Source of the DNA: JANOYY01 sp031418035
Lineage (GTDB): Bacteria > Actinomycetota > Acidimicrobiia > Acidimicrobiales > JANYDT01
Assembly: GCA_031418035.1 (NCBI GenBank)
Contig: JANOWU010000038.1
Coordinates: forward strand, 1 to 64,000
DNA: 64,000 bases
Direction: 5' to 3'
Shown here: positions 1 through 7,314 of the stretch, piece after piece
How the letters are laid out: every line of letters starts with the position of its first letter
How positions within the stretch are numbered: position 1 is the stretch's first letter
Position numbers and translations under genes: made by a program
The notes under the pieces: model-generated
The model's database searches: none
Told to the model about the DNA's origin: nothing
The model's input: only the letters and a program-made list of their open reading frames with translations

Positions 1-1
1 G

Positions 2-517
2 CGGCTCATCGACCTCTGTGACCTGTTCCATCTCCCGATCCTGAATCTCGTGGACAATCCGGGATTCGCCGTCGGTATCGATCATGAAATCGCCGGCACG
101 ATTCGCAAAGGCGGCGAATGGATGGTGGCCTTCGCTCAAGCCCGCGTCCCGTTGTTCACGGTCATCATGCGTCGCAGCTTTGGGGTGGCCGGTAACAACT
201 GGGCGACGCCGCAAGCCAACCCGTCGATGCGCGTGGTGTGGCCGTCCGCCGACGTGGGAGGCATCCCGCCGGAGGGCGGGATCGAGGCCGCCTACAAACG
301 TCAGCTGGCGGAGTCGGCCGACCCGGCAGCTCTGCGTGCGGAAATCGAAGCGCGCATAGAAAGTGCCCGAGGCCTACTGGGGCCGCTGTCGAAGTTTCAG
401 ATCGAGGAGATGATCGATCCCCGCGACACCAGGGCACTGGTCTGCGCCTGGGTCCCGAACGCGTACCGGATTCTGTCGCACCCGAACCAACTCGGCCCCC
501 GCCACTTCCGCCCCTAA
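2..517 (+). CDS. acyl-CoA carboxylase carboxyltransferase (beta) subunit, C-terminal part
   Basis: The gene enters the window already open; the frame is open from base 2 to the stop at 517, giving the last 171 residues. The sequence carries the typical C-terminal half of a biotin-dependent carboxyltransferase: LPILNLVDNPGFAVG (oxyanion-hole region), then REALLY similar family features such as IAGTIRKGGEWMVAFAQA and a second glycine pair in SFGVAGNNW. The family (propionyl-/acetyl-CoA carboxylase beta, AccD/PccB type) transfers CO2 from carboxybiotin to an acyl-CoA. The substrate cannot be told from this fragment. The meaB gene at 51-52 kb fits propionyl-CoA metabolism in the organism, but the two loci are far apart. 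Confidence 0.85.
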   Translation, partial: RLIDLCDLFHLPILNLVDNPGFAVGIDHEIAGTIRKGGEWMVAFAQARVPLFTVIMRRSFGVAGNNWATPQANPSMRVVWPSADVGGIPPEGGIEAAYKRQLAESADPAALRAEIEARIESARGLLGPLSKFQIEEMIDPRDTRALVCAWVPNAYRILSHPNQLGPRHFRP

Positions 518-776
518 GCCCAACACGGCGACGCACGACACGCGGATCGCTGCGACCGGGGCTTGTGGTGCGTTTGGCACCCTTGTGGTGCGTTTGGCCA
601 GCCCAAACGCACCACAAGCTGCCCAAACGCACCACAAGCGAGCAGCGCACTCGGCGGGATCGCCGTCGGAGCAATCGCCGCGCACCTGGTCCAGGCGTGA
701 TTCCCGTTTTCTGACATCACGGACTAGAAACCGCTGCTTTCATCGAACGCTCACCAGATGTCGGTAGCGTGGTGGC
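518..776. other. intergenic region before the two-component system
   Basis: This 259-bp gap holds the palindromic array (561-639) and, near its end, a TAGCGT box at 765-770 placed exactly 6 nt before the ATG of the response regulator. That spacing would put transcription start on the start codon (leaderless mRNA). Nothing else is recognised. Confidence 0.6.
561..639. repeat. four-unit palindromic repeat array (copy 1)
   Basis: Two direct copies of CTTGTGGTGCGTTTGG (562-577, 582-597) are followed by two inverted copies (603-618, 623-638), all on a 20-bp period. The whole block can fold into one long hairpin. The same four-unit layout recurs at 27134-27210. It lies downstream of the carboxylase and upstream of the response regulator. 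It is REP-like and non-coding; the small reading frames across it are artefacts of the repeat. Confidence 0.9.
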
Positions 777-1481
777 ATGCGGGTGCTCGTCGTCGAAGAT
801 GAACCCAAGATGGCTGCGTTGCTTCGACGCGGCATCGAAGGGCAGGGCTACGCCGTCGACGTCGCCGAAAACGGTGTCGATGCCCTGTGGTCAGCGTCGG
901 AGATTGCCTACGACGTTGTTGTCCTCGACGCGATGATCCCGGCGCCCGATGGCTTCCAGGTGTGCCGGACGATGCGCGAGCGCGAGATCTGGACCCCCGT
1001 TCTTATGCTGACGGCGCGCGACGCGATCGACGATCGTGTGAACGGACTCGACGCTGGCGCCGACGACTACCTCACGAAGCCCTTTGCGTTCAGCGAGTTG
1101 TTCGCACGACTGCGGGCCTTGGGTAGGCGGACGCCGACCACGCGCCCCCCGGTGCTGAGCGTTGGTGATCTGGTACTCGACCCCGCGCAGCGAAGCGTGC
1201 ATCGCGGTACGACGTCGATCGATCTCTCGCCCACGGAGTTTGCCCTCACCGAGTACTTGATGCGACATGCTGGTCAGGCCAGGAGCCGAGCGCAGATCGT
1301 CGAAAACGTGTGGGACTTCGCGTTCGACGTGAACTCGAACGTGGTCGATGTGTATATCCGTTACCTGCGCGAGAAGCTCGACCGTCCATTCAACGCTGAA
1401 ACGATCGTCACCATTCGCGGTGTGGGATACATGATCCGTGATGCCGGTGCGGGCGAAGGTGCCTCCACCGGTTCTGTATGA
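777..1481 (+). CDS. OmpR-family response regulator (MprA-like)
   Basis: A 234-residue two-domain DNA-binding response regulator. The receiver domain (about 1-118) has acidic residues E7/D8 after VLVVE, phospho-acceptor D51 in VVLDAMIP, T79 in MLTA and K101 in TKPF. A winged-helix OmpR/PhoB domain follows (about 130-225), with the family's DVYIRYLREK recognition region. The stop overlaps the start of the histidine kinase gene by 4 nt, so the two are co-transcribed and translationally coupled. An HtrA protease gene follows. The order regulator-kinase-HtrA is that of mycobacterial mprA-mprB-pepD, an envelope-stress system, so a role in envelope stress is inferred. TAGCGT at 765-770 suggests leaderless expression. 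Confidence 0.9.
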   Translation: MRVLVVEDEPKMAALLRRGIEGQGYAVDVAENGVDALWSASEIAYDVVVLDAMIPAPDGFQVCRTMREREIWTPVLMLTARDAIDDRVNGLDAGADDYLTKPFAFSELFARLRALGRRTPTTRPPVLSVGDLVLDPAQRSVHRGTTSIDLSPTEFALTEYLMRHAGQARSRAQIVENVWDFAFDVNSNVVDVYIRYLREKLDRPFNAETIVTIRGVGYMIRDAGAGEGASTGSV

Positions 1482-2920
1482 GGTGGATGCGCAAGCGAAC
1501 CGTACGTTCGCGACTCACGGCTCTTGTGGTCGTGGGGTCGGCTCTCTTAGTAGTTGCGCTTAGCACTGTGCTTTGGATCAACGAGTCGCGTCAGTCTTCG
1601 CGGCGACTCGATCGATCACTCGAACGACGAGTCGATGCGATTGACCTTGCCCTCCGGACGAACTGGAAGTTCCCGTATCGGGAACCCTACGGACAGGCGA
1701 TCGACGCCGACTATCGAATCCTCGGGATGTCCCAGGCCATTGACCTCCCTGGTCTGCTGACGCAAAGTCAGATCGACTTCGTGTTGCGCAATGGCGGACT
1801 GCAATTCCGGCGCGATGATCCCCTTCTCGATGGCACGGCCCGCTTCCTTGCCCAGCGACGAATCATCGACAACGTGCCGGTCGTCGTCGTTGTCGGAGAA
1901 ACCGAATCGGTGCTTCGCGCATCACGCAATCAGCTCTGGTTCGCAATCGCCGTCGGTGCCCCTCTGCTCGTGTTGCTCATGGGGCTCGGTGGCTGGGCTT
2001 TGGCGGGTGCGGTTCTGCGCCCCGTTCGCAAGATGACCGACGATGCGGCCGCAATCTCGCGCTTCGACGCAAAAGCCCGATTGGCATCCGGCCCGGGAAA
2101 CGATGAACTGTCGCATCTCAGTGACACCCTGAATTCGATGCTGGACCGGCTCGAGAGCTCGTTTCGACGCGAGAGGTCGTTCGTCGACGACGCGAGTCAT
2201 GAGATTCGAACCCCGCTGGCCATTGTTCGCGGAGAACTCGAACTCGCGTTACTCAACTCGGGCAACCCGTCGGAGACTCAAGACGCCCTCCAACGCTCGA
2301 TCGACGAAGTAGACCGGATGATCGCGCTTGCCAACGACCTGCTCGTATCGGCGAGGGCCGATGCGAAGGCGGAGTCCGAGGGAGATCCGCACGCGCTGGT
2401 GGAGTCGGGCTCATGGGAGAGCACCGACGTCGCCAGGTTGTTGGACAGTGTTCGAGATCGTTTCGGCAACGACGACAGGGTGCGTTTCGTCGAGGGCGAA
2501 CACGTGGCACCCGGTACATACGTTGCTATGCGCGCAGATCATCTTGAACGGGTCGTCCTCAACCTCTTGGAAAACGCTCGTCGGTTCGCAAAGACCACGG
2601 TGACCACTTCGTCTCGACGCATCGGCGAGTTCGTGGAGATCGAAGTGCTCGACGACGGGCCGGGTTTTCCGCCTGACTTCATCGCGAGGGCCTTCGACCG
2701 GTTCTCGGTAGCGAGCATGGCGCGAACGCGAACACAGGACCCAAGCGCGCAGTCGGCGAGCGGCGGGGTCGGCCTCGGGCTGGCGATCGTGGCGGACTTG
2801 ATACGCCAAGTTGGCGGTTCGGTATCAGCCTCGAATCACGACCCCGAGGCGACTGATGGGTGCCATTCGGGCGCTCGTCTGATCGTGTCGGTTCCGGTTG
2901 CCAAGCCTCACGAATCGTAG
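1478..2920 (+). CDS. sensor histidine kinase (MprB-like)
   Basis: A 480-residue membrane sensor kinase. Two membrane helices (about 12-33 and 153-178) bracket an extracytoplasmic sensor region of about 120 residues. HAMP linker about 180-232. The HisKA dimerisation helix carries H241 in DDASHEIRTPLA, the phosphorylation site. The ATPase domain shows the N box NLLENARRF, DDGPGFP (G1) and GVGLGLAIV (G2). ATG overlaps the regulator's stop (ATGA). The kinase would phosphorylate the upstream regulator. The stimulus is not readable from sequence, but the neighbouring HtrA gene points to misfolded or damaged envelope proteins. Confidence 0.92.
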   Translation: MRWMRKRTVRSRLTALVVVGSALLVVALSTVLWINESRQSSRRLDRSLERRVDAIDLALRTNWKFPYREPYGQAIDADYRILGMSQAIDLPGLLTQSQIDFVLRNGGLQFRRDDPLLDGTARFLAQRRIIDNVPVVVVVGETESVLRASRNQLWFAIAVGAPLLVLLMGLGGWALAGAVLRPVRKMTDDAAAISRFDAKARLASGPGNDELSHLSDTLNSMLDRLESSFRRERSFVDDASHEIRTPLAIVRGELELALLNSGNPSETQDALQRSIDEVDRMIALANDLLVSARADAKAESEGDPHALVESGSWESTDVARLLDSVRDRFGNDDRVRFVEGEHVAPGTYVAMRADHLERVVLNLLENARRFAKTTVTTSSRRIGEFVEIEVLDDGPGFPPDFIARAFDRFSVASMARTRTQDPSAQSASGGVGLGLAIVADLIRQVGGSVSASNHDPEATDGCHSGARLIVSVPVAKPHES

Positions 2921-2990
2921 GGGTACAGATAGCTTCTGAAAGCCCGCTGTTCTCATGTTCCTTTCACGGTCGCTGCGCCAAAGTGTTGTT

Positions 2991-4535
2991 ATGACACACG
3001 ACCACTCTCCACTCTCGACTCCCCTCGAGGAGAGCCCTGATCCCGAAATCCCAGCTCCTCTGTGGACCGAGTCTGGGCCTACGACTCAGCCGGCTGCCGA
3101 TACCACCGACGACACGCTTCCCGCGTTCGCCGTCTCCTCCTCGGGCACCGTCTTTACGGCCGGTGAGCTTGCGGGCGGCACAGCGGTTCCCGCAGCAATG
3201 TCCATCCCCCCAGCGGCCCCGCTTCCCGGGTCGTTGGGGTTCCCCGAATCGAACGTCCGCACGACACCGTCATCGATCACCACCGGGACGACGTCGGGTG
3301 CGGCGTCACCGATGAGCGTTCCGGTTGTCGAGGGCAAACGATCGGGGAATGGTTGGGCAAAACCGGCGTTGGTCGGTGGCCTCGTGGGCGCCGTCCTCTC
3401 CAGTGCCGTGCTGGGCACCGCACTGGTGGCGACGCGGCGCGACAACAACACGAAAGCAACAACTGCGACTGCGACCGTGTCGGCCGCGTCGTCTTCGCCG
3501 ACCACCTCGTCACGTCCGATCTCGGTTATCGACGAAAAGATGGCGGGCCCGCTGAAGATCCGAGAGATTCTGACGACGGTGCAACCCGCAGTGGTCAGCA
3601 TTGCTACGCAATCGGGGTTCTCGATCAACGAGTTCGACCAAACCGGTGCCGGCACCGGCATGGTCGTCACGTCGGATGGCTACATTCTCACCAACAACCA
3701 CGTGATTGCTTCCGCAACGACCGTGAAGGTGACGTTCTCCGACCGAAAGGTCCGCAATGCAGTCGTGGTCGGCATCGATCCTTCGAATGATGTCGCCCTG
3801 ATCAAGGTCAACGCGACCGGCTTGCCGAGTGTGAAGCTCGGAAAGTCCAAAGCCCTCCAGGTCGGCGATCAGGTCGTCGCGATCGGAAATGCGCTTGCCC
3901 TTCCCGGTGGCCCCACGGTCACGACCGGGATCGTGTCTGCGTTGAACAGGTCGCTGGAAGGTGACGGCGAAACGCTCGAGGGACTCATCCAGACCGACGC
4001 GGCAATCAATCCCGGAAACTCTGGCGGTCCCTTGGTGAACAGTGCGGGTGAGGTTGTCGGGATGAACACGGCAATCATCAGGAACACGGCCAACATCGGC
4101 TTCTCGATCGCCTCTGATCGGTTCAGCCCGATCCTCGACAAGTTGAAGGCAAACGCCAAGAGCAACGGCGACGTCTTCAAGCCCCGCACGTTCCTCGGTG
4201 TGACCATGTACGAGCTGACCCCTGATCTCGTCGAGCGTTTTGGTCTCGGTACCGACAAGGGCGTCTTGGTGGCCGACGTCAACATCGGGTCGCCCGCCGA
4301 CAACGCCGGACTTCAAGCCGGGGACGTCGTGGTGAAGTTCGATGGCAAGACCGTCACCAGGTCCGAGGAGTTGAAGGATCTTGTGCAAGGCCGCAAACCG
4401 GGAGACGTGGTTGTCGTCTCGTGGGTTACCCGGGATGGTCGCAAGATGGAAGCGAACATCGAACTCGGATCAGCTCGGCGGATAACCGCTCCGGCCGCTC
4501 CTGTTCCGGACAACGGGAACCCGTTCCTGCCGTAG
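2991..4535 (+). CDS. HtrA/DegP-family serine protease with PDZ domain (PepD-like)
   Basis: A membrane-anchored trypsin-like protease of 514 residues from the chosen ATG. A Pro/Thr/Ser-rich cytoplasmic N-terminus (1-120) precedes a single membrane helix (about 125-147). The protease domain has catalytic triad H237 (TNNHV), D267 (SNDVALI) and S344 (GNSGGPL). One PDZ domain follows (about 395-490). The family degrades or refolds damaged proteins outside the membrane. It follows the two-component pair by 70 bp, the arrangement seen for PepD in mycobacteria, where the response regulator controls the protease. An in-frame ATG at 2955 would add 12 residues; 2991 is preferred but neither start has a strong ribosome site. 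Confidence 0.92.
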   Translation: MTHDHSPLSTPLEESPDPEIPAPLWTESGPTTQPAADTTDDTLPAFAVSSSGTVFTAGELAGGTAVPAAMSIPPAAPLPGSLGFPESNVRTTPSSITTGTTSGAASPMSVPVVEGKRSGNGWAKPALVGGLVGAVLSSAVLGTALVATRRDNNTKATTATATVSAASSSPTTSSRPISVIDEKMAGPLKIREILTTVQPAVVSIATQSGFSINEFDQTGAGTGMVVTSDGYILTNNHVIASATTVKVTFSDRKVRNAVVVGIDPSNDVALIKVNATGLPSVKLGKSKALQVGDQVVAIGNALALPGGPTVTTGIVSALNRSLEGDGETLEGLIQTDAAINPGNSGGPLVNSAGEVVGMNTAIIRNTANIGFSIASDRFSPILDKLKANAKSNGDVFKPRTFLGVTMYELTPDLVERFGLGTDKGVLVADVNIGSPADNAGLQAGDVVVKFDGKTVTRSEELKDLVQGRKPGDVVVVSWVTRDGRKMEANIELGSARRITAPAAPVPDNGNPFLP

Positions 4536-4558
4536 GAGCCACGTACAACGTACAAATA

Positions 4559-5242
4559 CTATTCCTTGATCAGGGTTTGCGCCCTGGTGAAGATGGCGTC
4601 GAACATTGGCTCGGTCAATCGACCGGTGAACGTGTTCTGTTGGCTCGGATGAAACGAGCACAGAACCGTCACCGGTCGGTGCTCGTTCAGCGTCACGACG
4701 CCCCGAGCCTCGACTCCATGCCCGAACTTCGGCTTGCTCACGAGTTGTACATGACGAGAGACGACATCATATGCGAACTGACCAAGTGCCACGATCACGC
4801 GAAGATTCCTCAGCAATGCCAACTCGCGTTCGAGATACGGTCGACACGCATCGCGCTCTGCGGGATCGGGTTTGTTTCCCGGTGGCGCGCAACGCACTGC
4901 CGCATTCACATAGGCGTCGACCAGTCGGAGGCCATCGTGAGCGTCTGTACTCGTAGGTTGATTCGCGAAACCTGCCCGATGCAGTGCTCGGAAGAGCCAG
5001 TCGCCGGAGCGGTCGCCGGTGAAGACACGTCCCGTGCGGTTGGCCCCATGCGCGGCCGGCGCCAAGCCCAGGATCAGCAACGACGCTGCGGGGTCGCCAA
5101 ACCCGGGCACGGGGCGTCCCCAATACGTGTCGTCGATATATGCGGCCCGTTTGACCACGGCAACTTCGCGACACCAATTCACCAGCCTCGGACACGCCTC
5201 GCAGGTCGTGATGTCTTTGCGAAGCTTGGCCAAGGAATCCAT
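4559..5242 (-). CDS. uracil-DNA glycosylase, family 5 (UDGb) type
   Basis: A 227-residue protein of the uracil-DNA glycosylase superfamily. Four cysteines suit the Fe-S cluster of families 4/5: CEACPRL near the N-terminus, then C in AVRCAPP and in DACRPYLE. The active-site stretch LGLAPAAHGANRTGRVFTGD and the C-terminal motif SFHPSQQNTFTGRL are typical of UDGb, which removes uracil and other deaminated bases from DNA. The frame stays open upstream through a tandem repeat, but homology begins at MDSLAKL, so the ATG at 5242 is chosen; it lies directly next to the repeat (5244-5358). CAGACT, 6 nt upstream of the start, resembles a -10 box. Convergent with the HtrA gene. Confidence 0.88.
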   Translation of the reverse strand: MDSLAKLRKDITTCEACPRLVNWCREVAVVKRAAYIDDTYWGRPVPGFGDPAASLLILGLAPAAHGANRTGRVFTGDRSGDWLFRALHRAGFANQPTSTDAHDGLRLVDAYVNAAVRCAPPGNKPDPAERDACRPYLERELALLRNLRVIVALGQFAYDVVSRHVQLVSKPKFGHGVEARGVVTLNEHRPVTVLCSFHPSQQNTFTGRLTEPMFDAIFTRAQTLIKE

Positions 5243-5243
5243 G

Positions 5244-5358
5244 CCATGAGTCTGGCGCACGAAATACGAGCGTCTCGTCGGCCGACGGGTTGCCCTCCGG
5301 CCATGAGTCTGGCTCGCGAAATAGGAGCGTCTCGTCGGCCGATGGGTTTGCCCTCCGG
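5244..5358. repeat. 57/58-bp tandem direct repeat in a divergent promoter region
   Basis: Two adjacent units, 5244-5300 and 5301-5358, differ at only a few positions. Each begins CCATGAGTCTGGC and ends TTGCCCTCCGG. The pair fills almost the whole space between the divergent glycosylase and phosphomutase genes. On the minus strand each unit carries CAGACTCATGG, so the duplication may duplicate a promoter. The reading frame across it is an artefact. Confidence 0.85.
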
Positions 5359-5373
5359 TAAGGTCGAAGGTGC

Positions 5374-6024
5374 ATGGTGACGCGAACCAAACCTCCTGCT
5401 CCCCCTTCGACACTTGTCCTTCTGGTCCGCCACGGTCAAACCCCGACGACCGGTATCAAGCTCCCCGGTCGCGCCAAAGGACTCCATTTGAGCGACGTCG
5501 GCCAGAAGCAGGCGGAGACCGTCGCCGCGCAACTCGACACGGTTACGAAGATCGATGCGATCTACGCCTCACCCCTCGAGCGAGCCCGCGAAACGGCGCT
5601 CCCCCTTGCGAAACGTCGTCAGCTGTCGGTGAGAATCGACCGGGGCCTCTTCGAATGCGACTTTGGGGATTGGACCGGCGAGGCACTGAAGGACCTCTAT
5701 AAGAAGCCTGAATGGTCGACTGTCCAGCGGTATCCGTCGGGGTTTCGATTTCCCAATGGCGAGTCCTTCTCCGAAATGCAAACCCGCATGGTTTCCTGCA
5801 TCGGCCGCCTCGTCGCAGGTCACCCGGGAGGCACGGTCGTCTTGGTGAGTCATGCCGATCCCATCAAGGCCGCAGTTGCCGATGCGTTGGGAACCCACCT
5901 GGATCTCTTCCAACGAATTTCCATCTCCACCTGTTCGGTCACGGCCATTGCGTACAGCTCGGCCGGCCCAAACGTCCTCACCGTCAACGCCACCTATGAT
6001 TTGGGAAAACTGAAGCCATCGTGA
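5374..6024 (+). CDS. histidine phosphatase-family putative phosphomutase (MSMEG_4193 type)
   Basis: A 216-residue histidine phosphatase/phosphoglycerate mutase-fold protein. It shows the RHG motif in VLLVRHGQT (phosphohistidine), the ERARETA motif and the second catalytic His in LVSHADPIKA. First gene of a three-gene actinobacterial set (this, DUF3090, SCO1664 family), with a 4-nt overlap to the next. The physiological substrate is unknown. The family label comes from this conserved synteny rather than from any substrate signature. Confidence 0.85.
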   Translation: MVTRTKPPAPPSTLVLLVRHGQTPTTGIKLPGRAKGLHLSDVGQKQAETVAAQLDTVTKIDAIYASPLERARETALPLAKRRQLSVRIDRGLFECDFGDWTGEALKDLYKKPEWSTVQRYPSGFRFPNGESFSEMQTRMVSCIGRLVAGHPGGTVVLVSHADPIKAAVADALGTHLDLFQRISISTCSVTAIAYSSAGPNVLTVNATYDLGKLKPS

Positions 6025-6506
6025 GTTCTCGTTTTGACCTCCCCGCAGTTGACCGTTTCGTCGTCGGCACCATTGGCATGCCGGGGGACCGCACGTTCTA
6101 TTTCCAATCGGTTGTCGGGCGCGACGTCTTGTCGTTCAAGTGTGAGAAGGCACAGGTCGCCGCCCTCGTCAACGCTCTCGGTCAGCTCATCTCCGAACTT
6201 CCACCACCTGATCCCGAGGCACCTCCGTTCATGGCTCTCGATCTTCCCCTGCTCGAGGAATGGACCGTCGGCGTCATCGGTCTTGCCTACGACGGCGAGG
6301 CCGATATGGTGGTTCTGGTTCTGGAGGAAATTCAGCGAACGCCCGACGCCACCGACGGCGGAAAGGCACAGTTCCGCCTCACTCGTTCGCAGATCATGGG
6401 TCTCACCCTTCACGGTGAGAACCTCATTACCGCTGGCCGTCCGCTCTGTGAAGTTTGCGGCGCCGCGATCGACCCGGAAGGGTACAACTGCTCGTGCAAC
6501 AACTAG
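6021..6506 (+). CDS. DUF3090 family protein
   Basis: A 161-residue soluble protein matching DUF3090, which is found almost only in actinobacteria. Recognisable parts are the N-terminal VDRFVVGTIGMPGDRTFYFQ and a C-terminal Cys motif, CEVCGAAIDPEGYNCSCNN, which looks able to bind metal (four cysteines in CxxC and CxC pairs). GTG start overlapping the upstream stop; the SCO1664-family gene follows after 21 bp. Function unknown. Always sitting between the phosphatase and the kinase-like protein suggests one shared pathway. Confidence 0.85.
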   Translation: MSSRFDLPAVDRFVVGTIGMPGDRTFYFQSVVGRDVLSFKCEKAQVAALVNALGQLISELPPPDPEAPPFMALDLPLLEEWTVGVIGLAYDGEADMVVLVLEEIQRTPDATDGGKAQFRLTRSQIMGLTLHGENLITAGRPLCEVCGAAIDPEGYNCSCNN

Positions 6507-6527
6507 GCCTTCGTCTCGGGCGATGAT

Positions 6528-7286
6528 ATGTCTACAGATGAATCGGTAACCCCAGCAGCCGAGTTCGATCTCTTTGTCGAGGGCGAGATGGAGATCGAAG
6601 GGCGGATGCCGTGGAGTTCGAACGCCACGTTCCTCGTGAATATCTCTGCAGGACCGTCCGATGACCCCACCGCGGAGGTTCTGAAGGGAATCTACAAACC
6701 GCTGAAAGGGGAGCGTCCGCTCTGGGACTTCCCCAACGGCCTCTTTCGTCGAGAAGTCGCCGCGTTCGAGCTTGCGCACTTCCTCGGTTGGGACGTGATC
6801 CCCCGGACCGTCGTCCGCGACGGACCGTTCGGAGTTGGTTCGGTTCAGTGGTTCGTCGACGCCGACTTCGAACAGCACTACTTCACGATGCTCGAGAAGC
6901 GACCCGAACTCCACGATCAACTTCGGACCCTGGCGGCCTTCGACATTCTCGCGAACAACGCGGACCGCAAGGGCGGACACGTGCTCGTGCTTCCCGGTCC
7001 GGCGGGGGACCCGGACACGATCTGGGGAATCGACCAGGGACTGTGCTTCCACGACGAGCCGAAACTGCGAACGGTTATGTGGGACTTTGCCACCGAAAAG
7101 ATTCCGGCCGTTCTGCTCCCTGACATCGAGCGACTGGCGATGCTCGACGTGTCAAGTGACCCGTTCGGTGACCTGTTGGTCGACGACGAATGTGGCGCAC
7201 TCGTCGAGCGAGCGCGAAAGCTCCTCCGAAAACCGGTGTTTCCTCGGCCGACGTCGAATTACGCGTACCCCTGGCCCATGGTTTGA
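6528..7286 (+). CDS. SCO1664 family protein (PI3/PI4-kinase-like fold)
   Basis: A 252-residue protein of the SCO1664 family, distantly related to lipid/protein kinases of the phosphatidylinositol-kinase fold. Kinase-like features are KGIYKPLKGERPLWDFPNG (the GIYKP motif with the candidate ATP-binding lysine), DILANNADRKGGHVL (catalytic-loop-like) and WGIDQGLCFH (metal-binding Asp). Third member of the phosphomutase-DUF3090-SCO1664 set. No substrate is known to me. Ends 28 bp before the convergent ilvD. Confidence 0.82.
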   Translation: MSTDESVTPAAEFDLFVEGEMEIEGRMPWSSNATFLVNISAGPSDDPTAEVLKGIYKPLKGERPLWDFPNGLFRREVAAFELAHFLGWDVIPRTVVRDGPFGVGSVQWFVDADFEQHYFTMLEKRPELHDQLRTLAAFDILANNADRKGGHVLVLPGPAGDPDTIWGIDQGLCFHDEPKLRTVMWDFATEKIPAVLLPDIERLAMLDVSSDPFGDLLVDDECGALVERARKLLRKPVFPRPTSNYAYPWPMV

Positions 7287-7314
7287 TCCACGGGCCTGGG
7301 CTCCGGGGGGCCAG

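Noticed and set aside
5244..5413. Extended N-terminus of the uracil-DNA glycosylase running through the tandem repeat
   Set aside because: The extra residues are repeat translation; family homology begins at the ATG at 5242.
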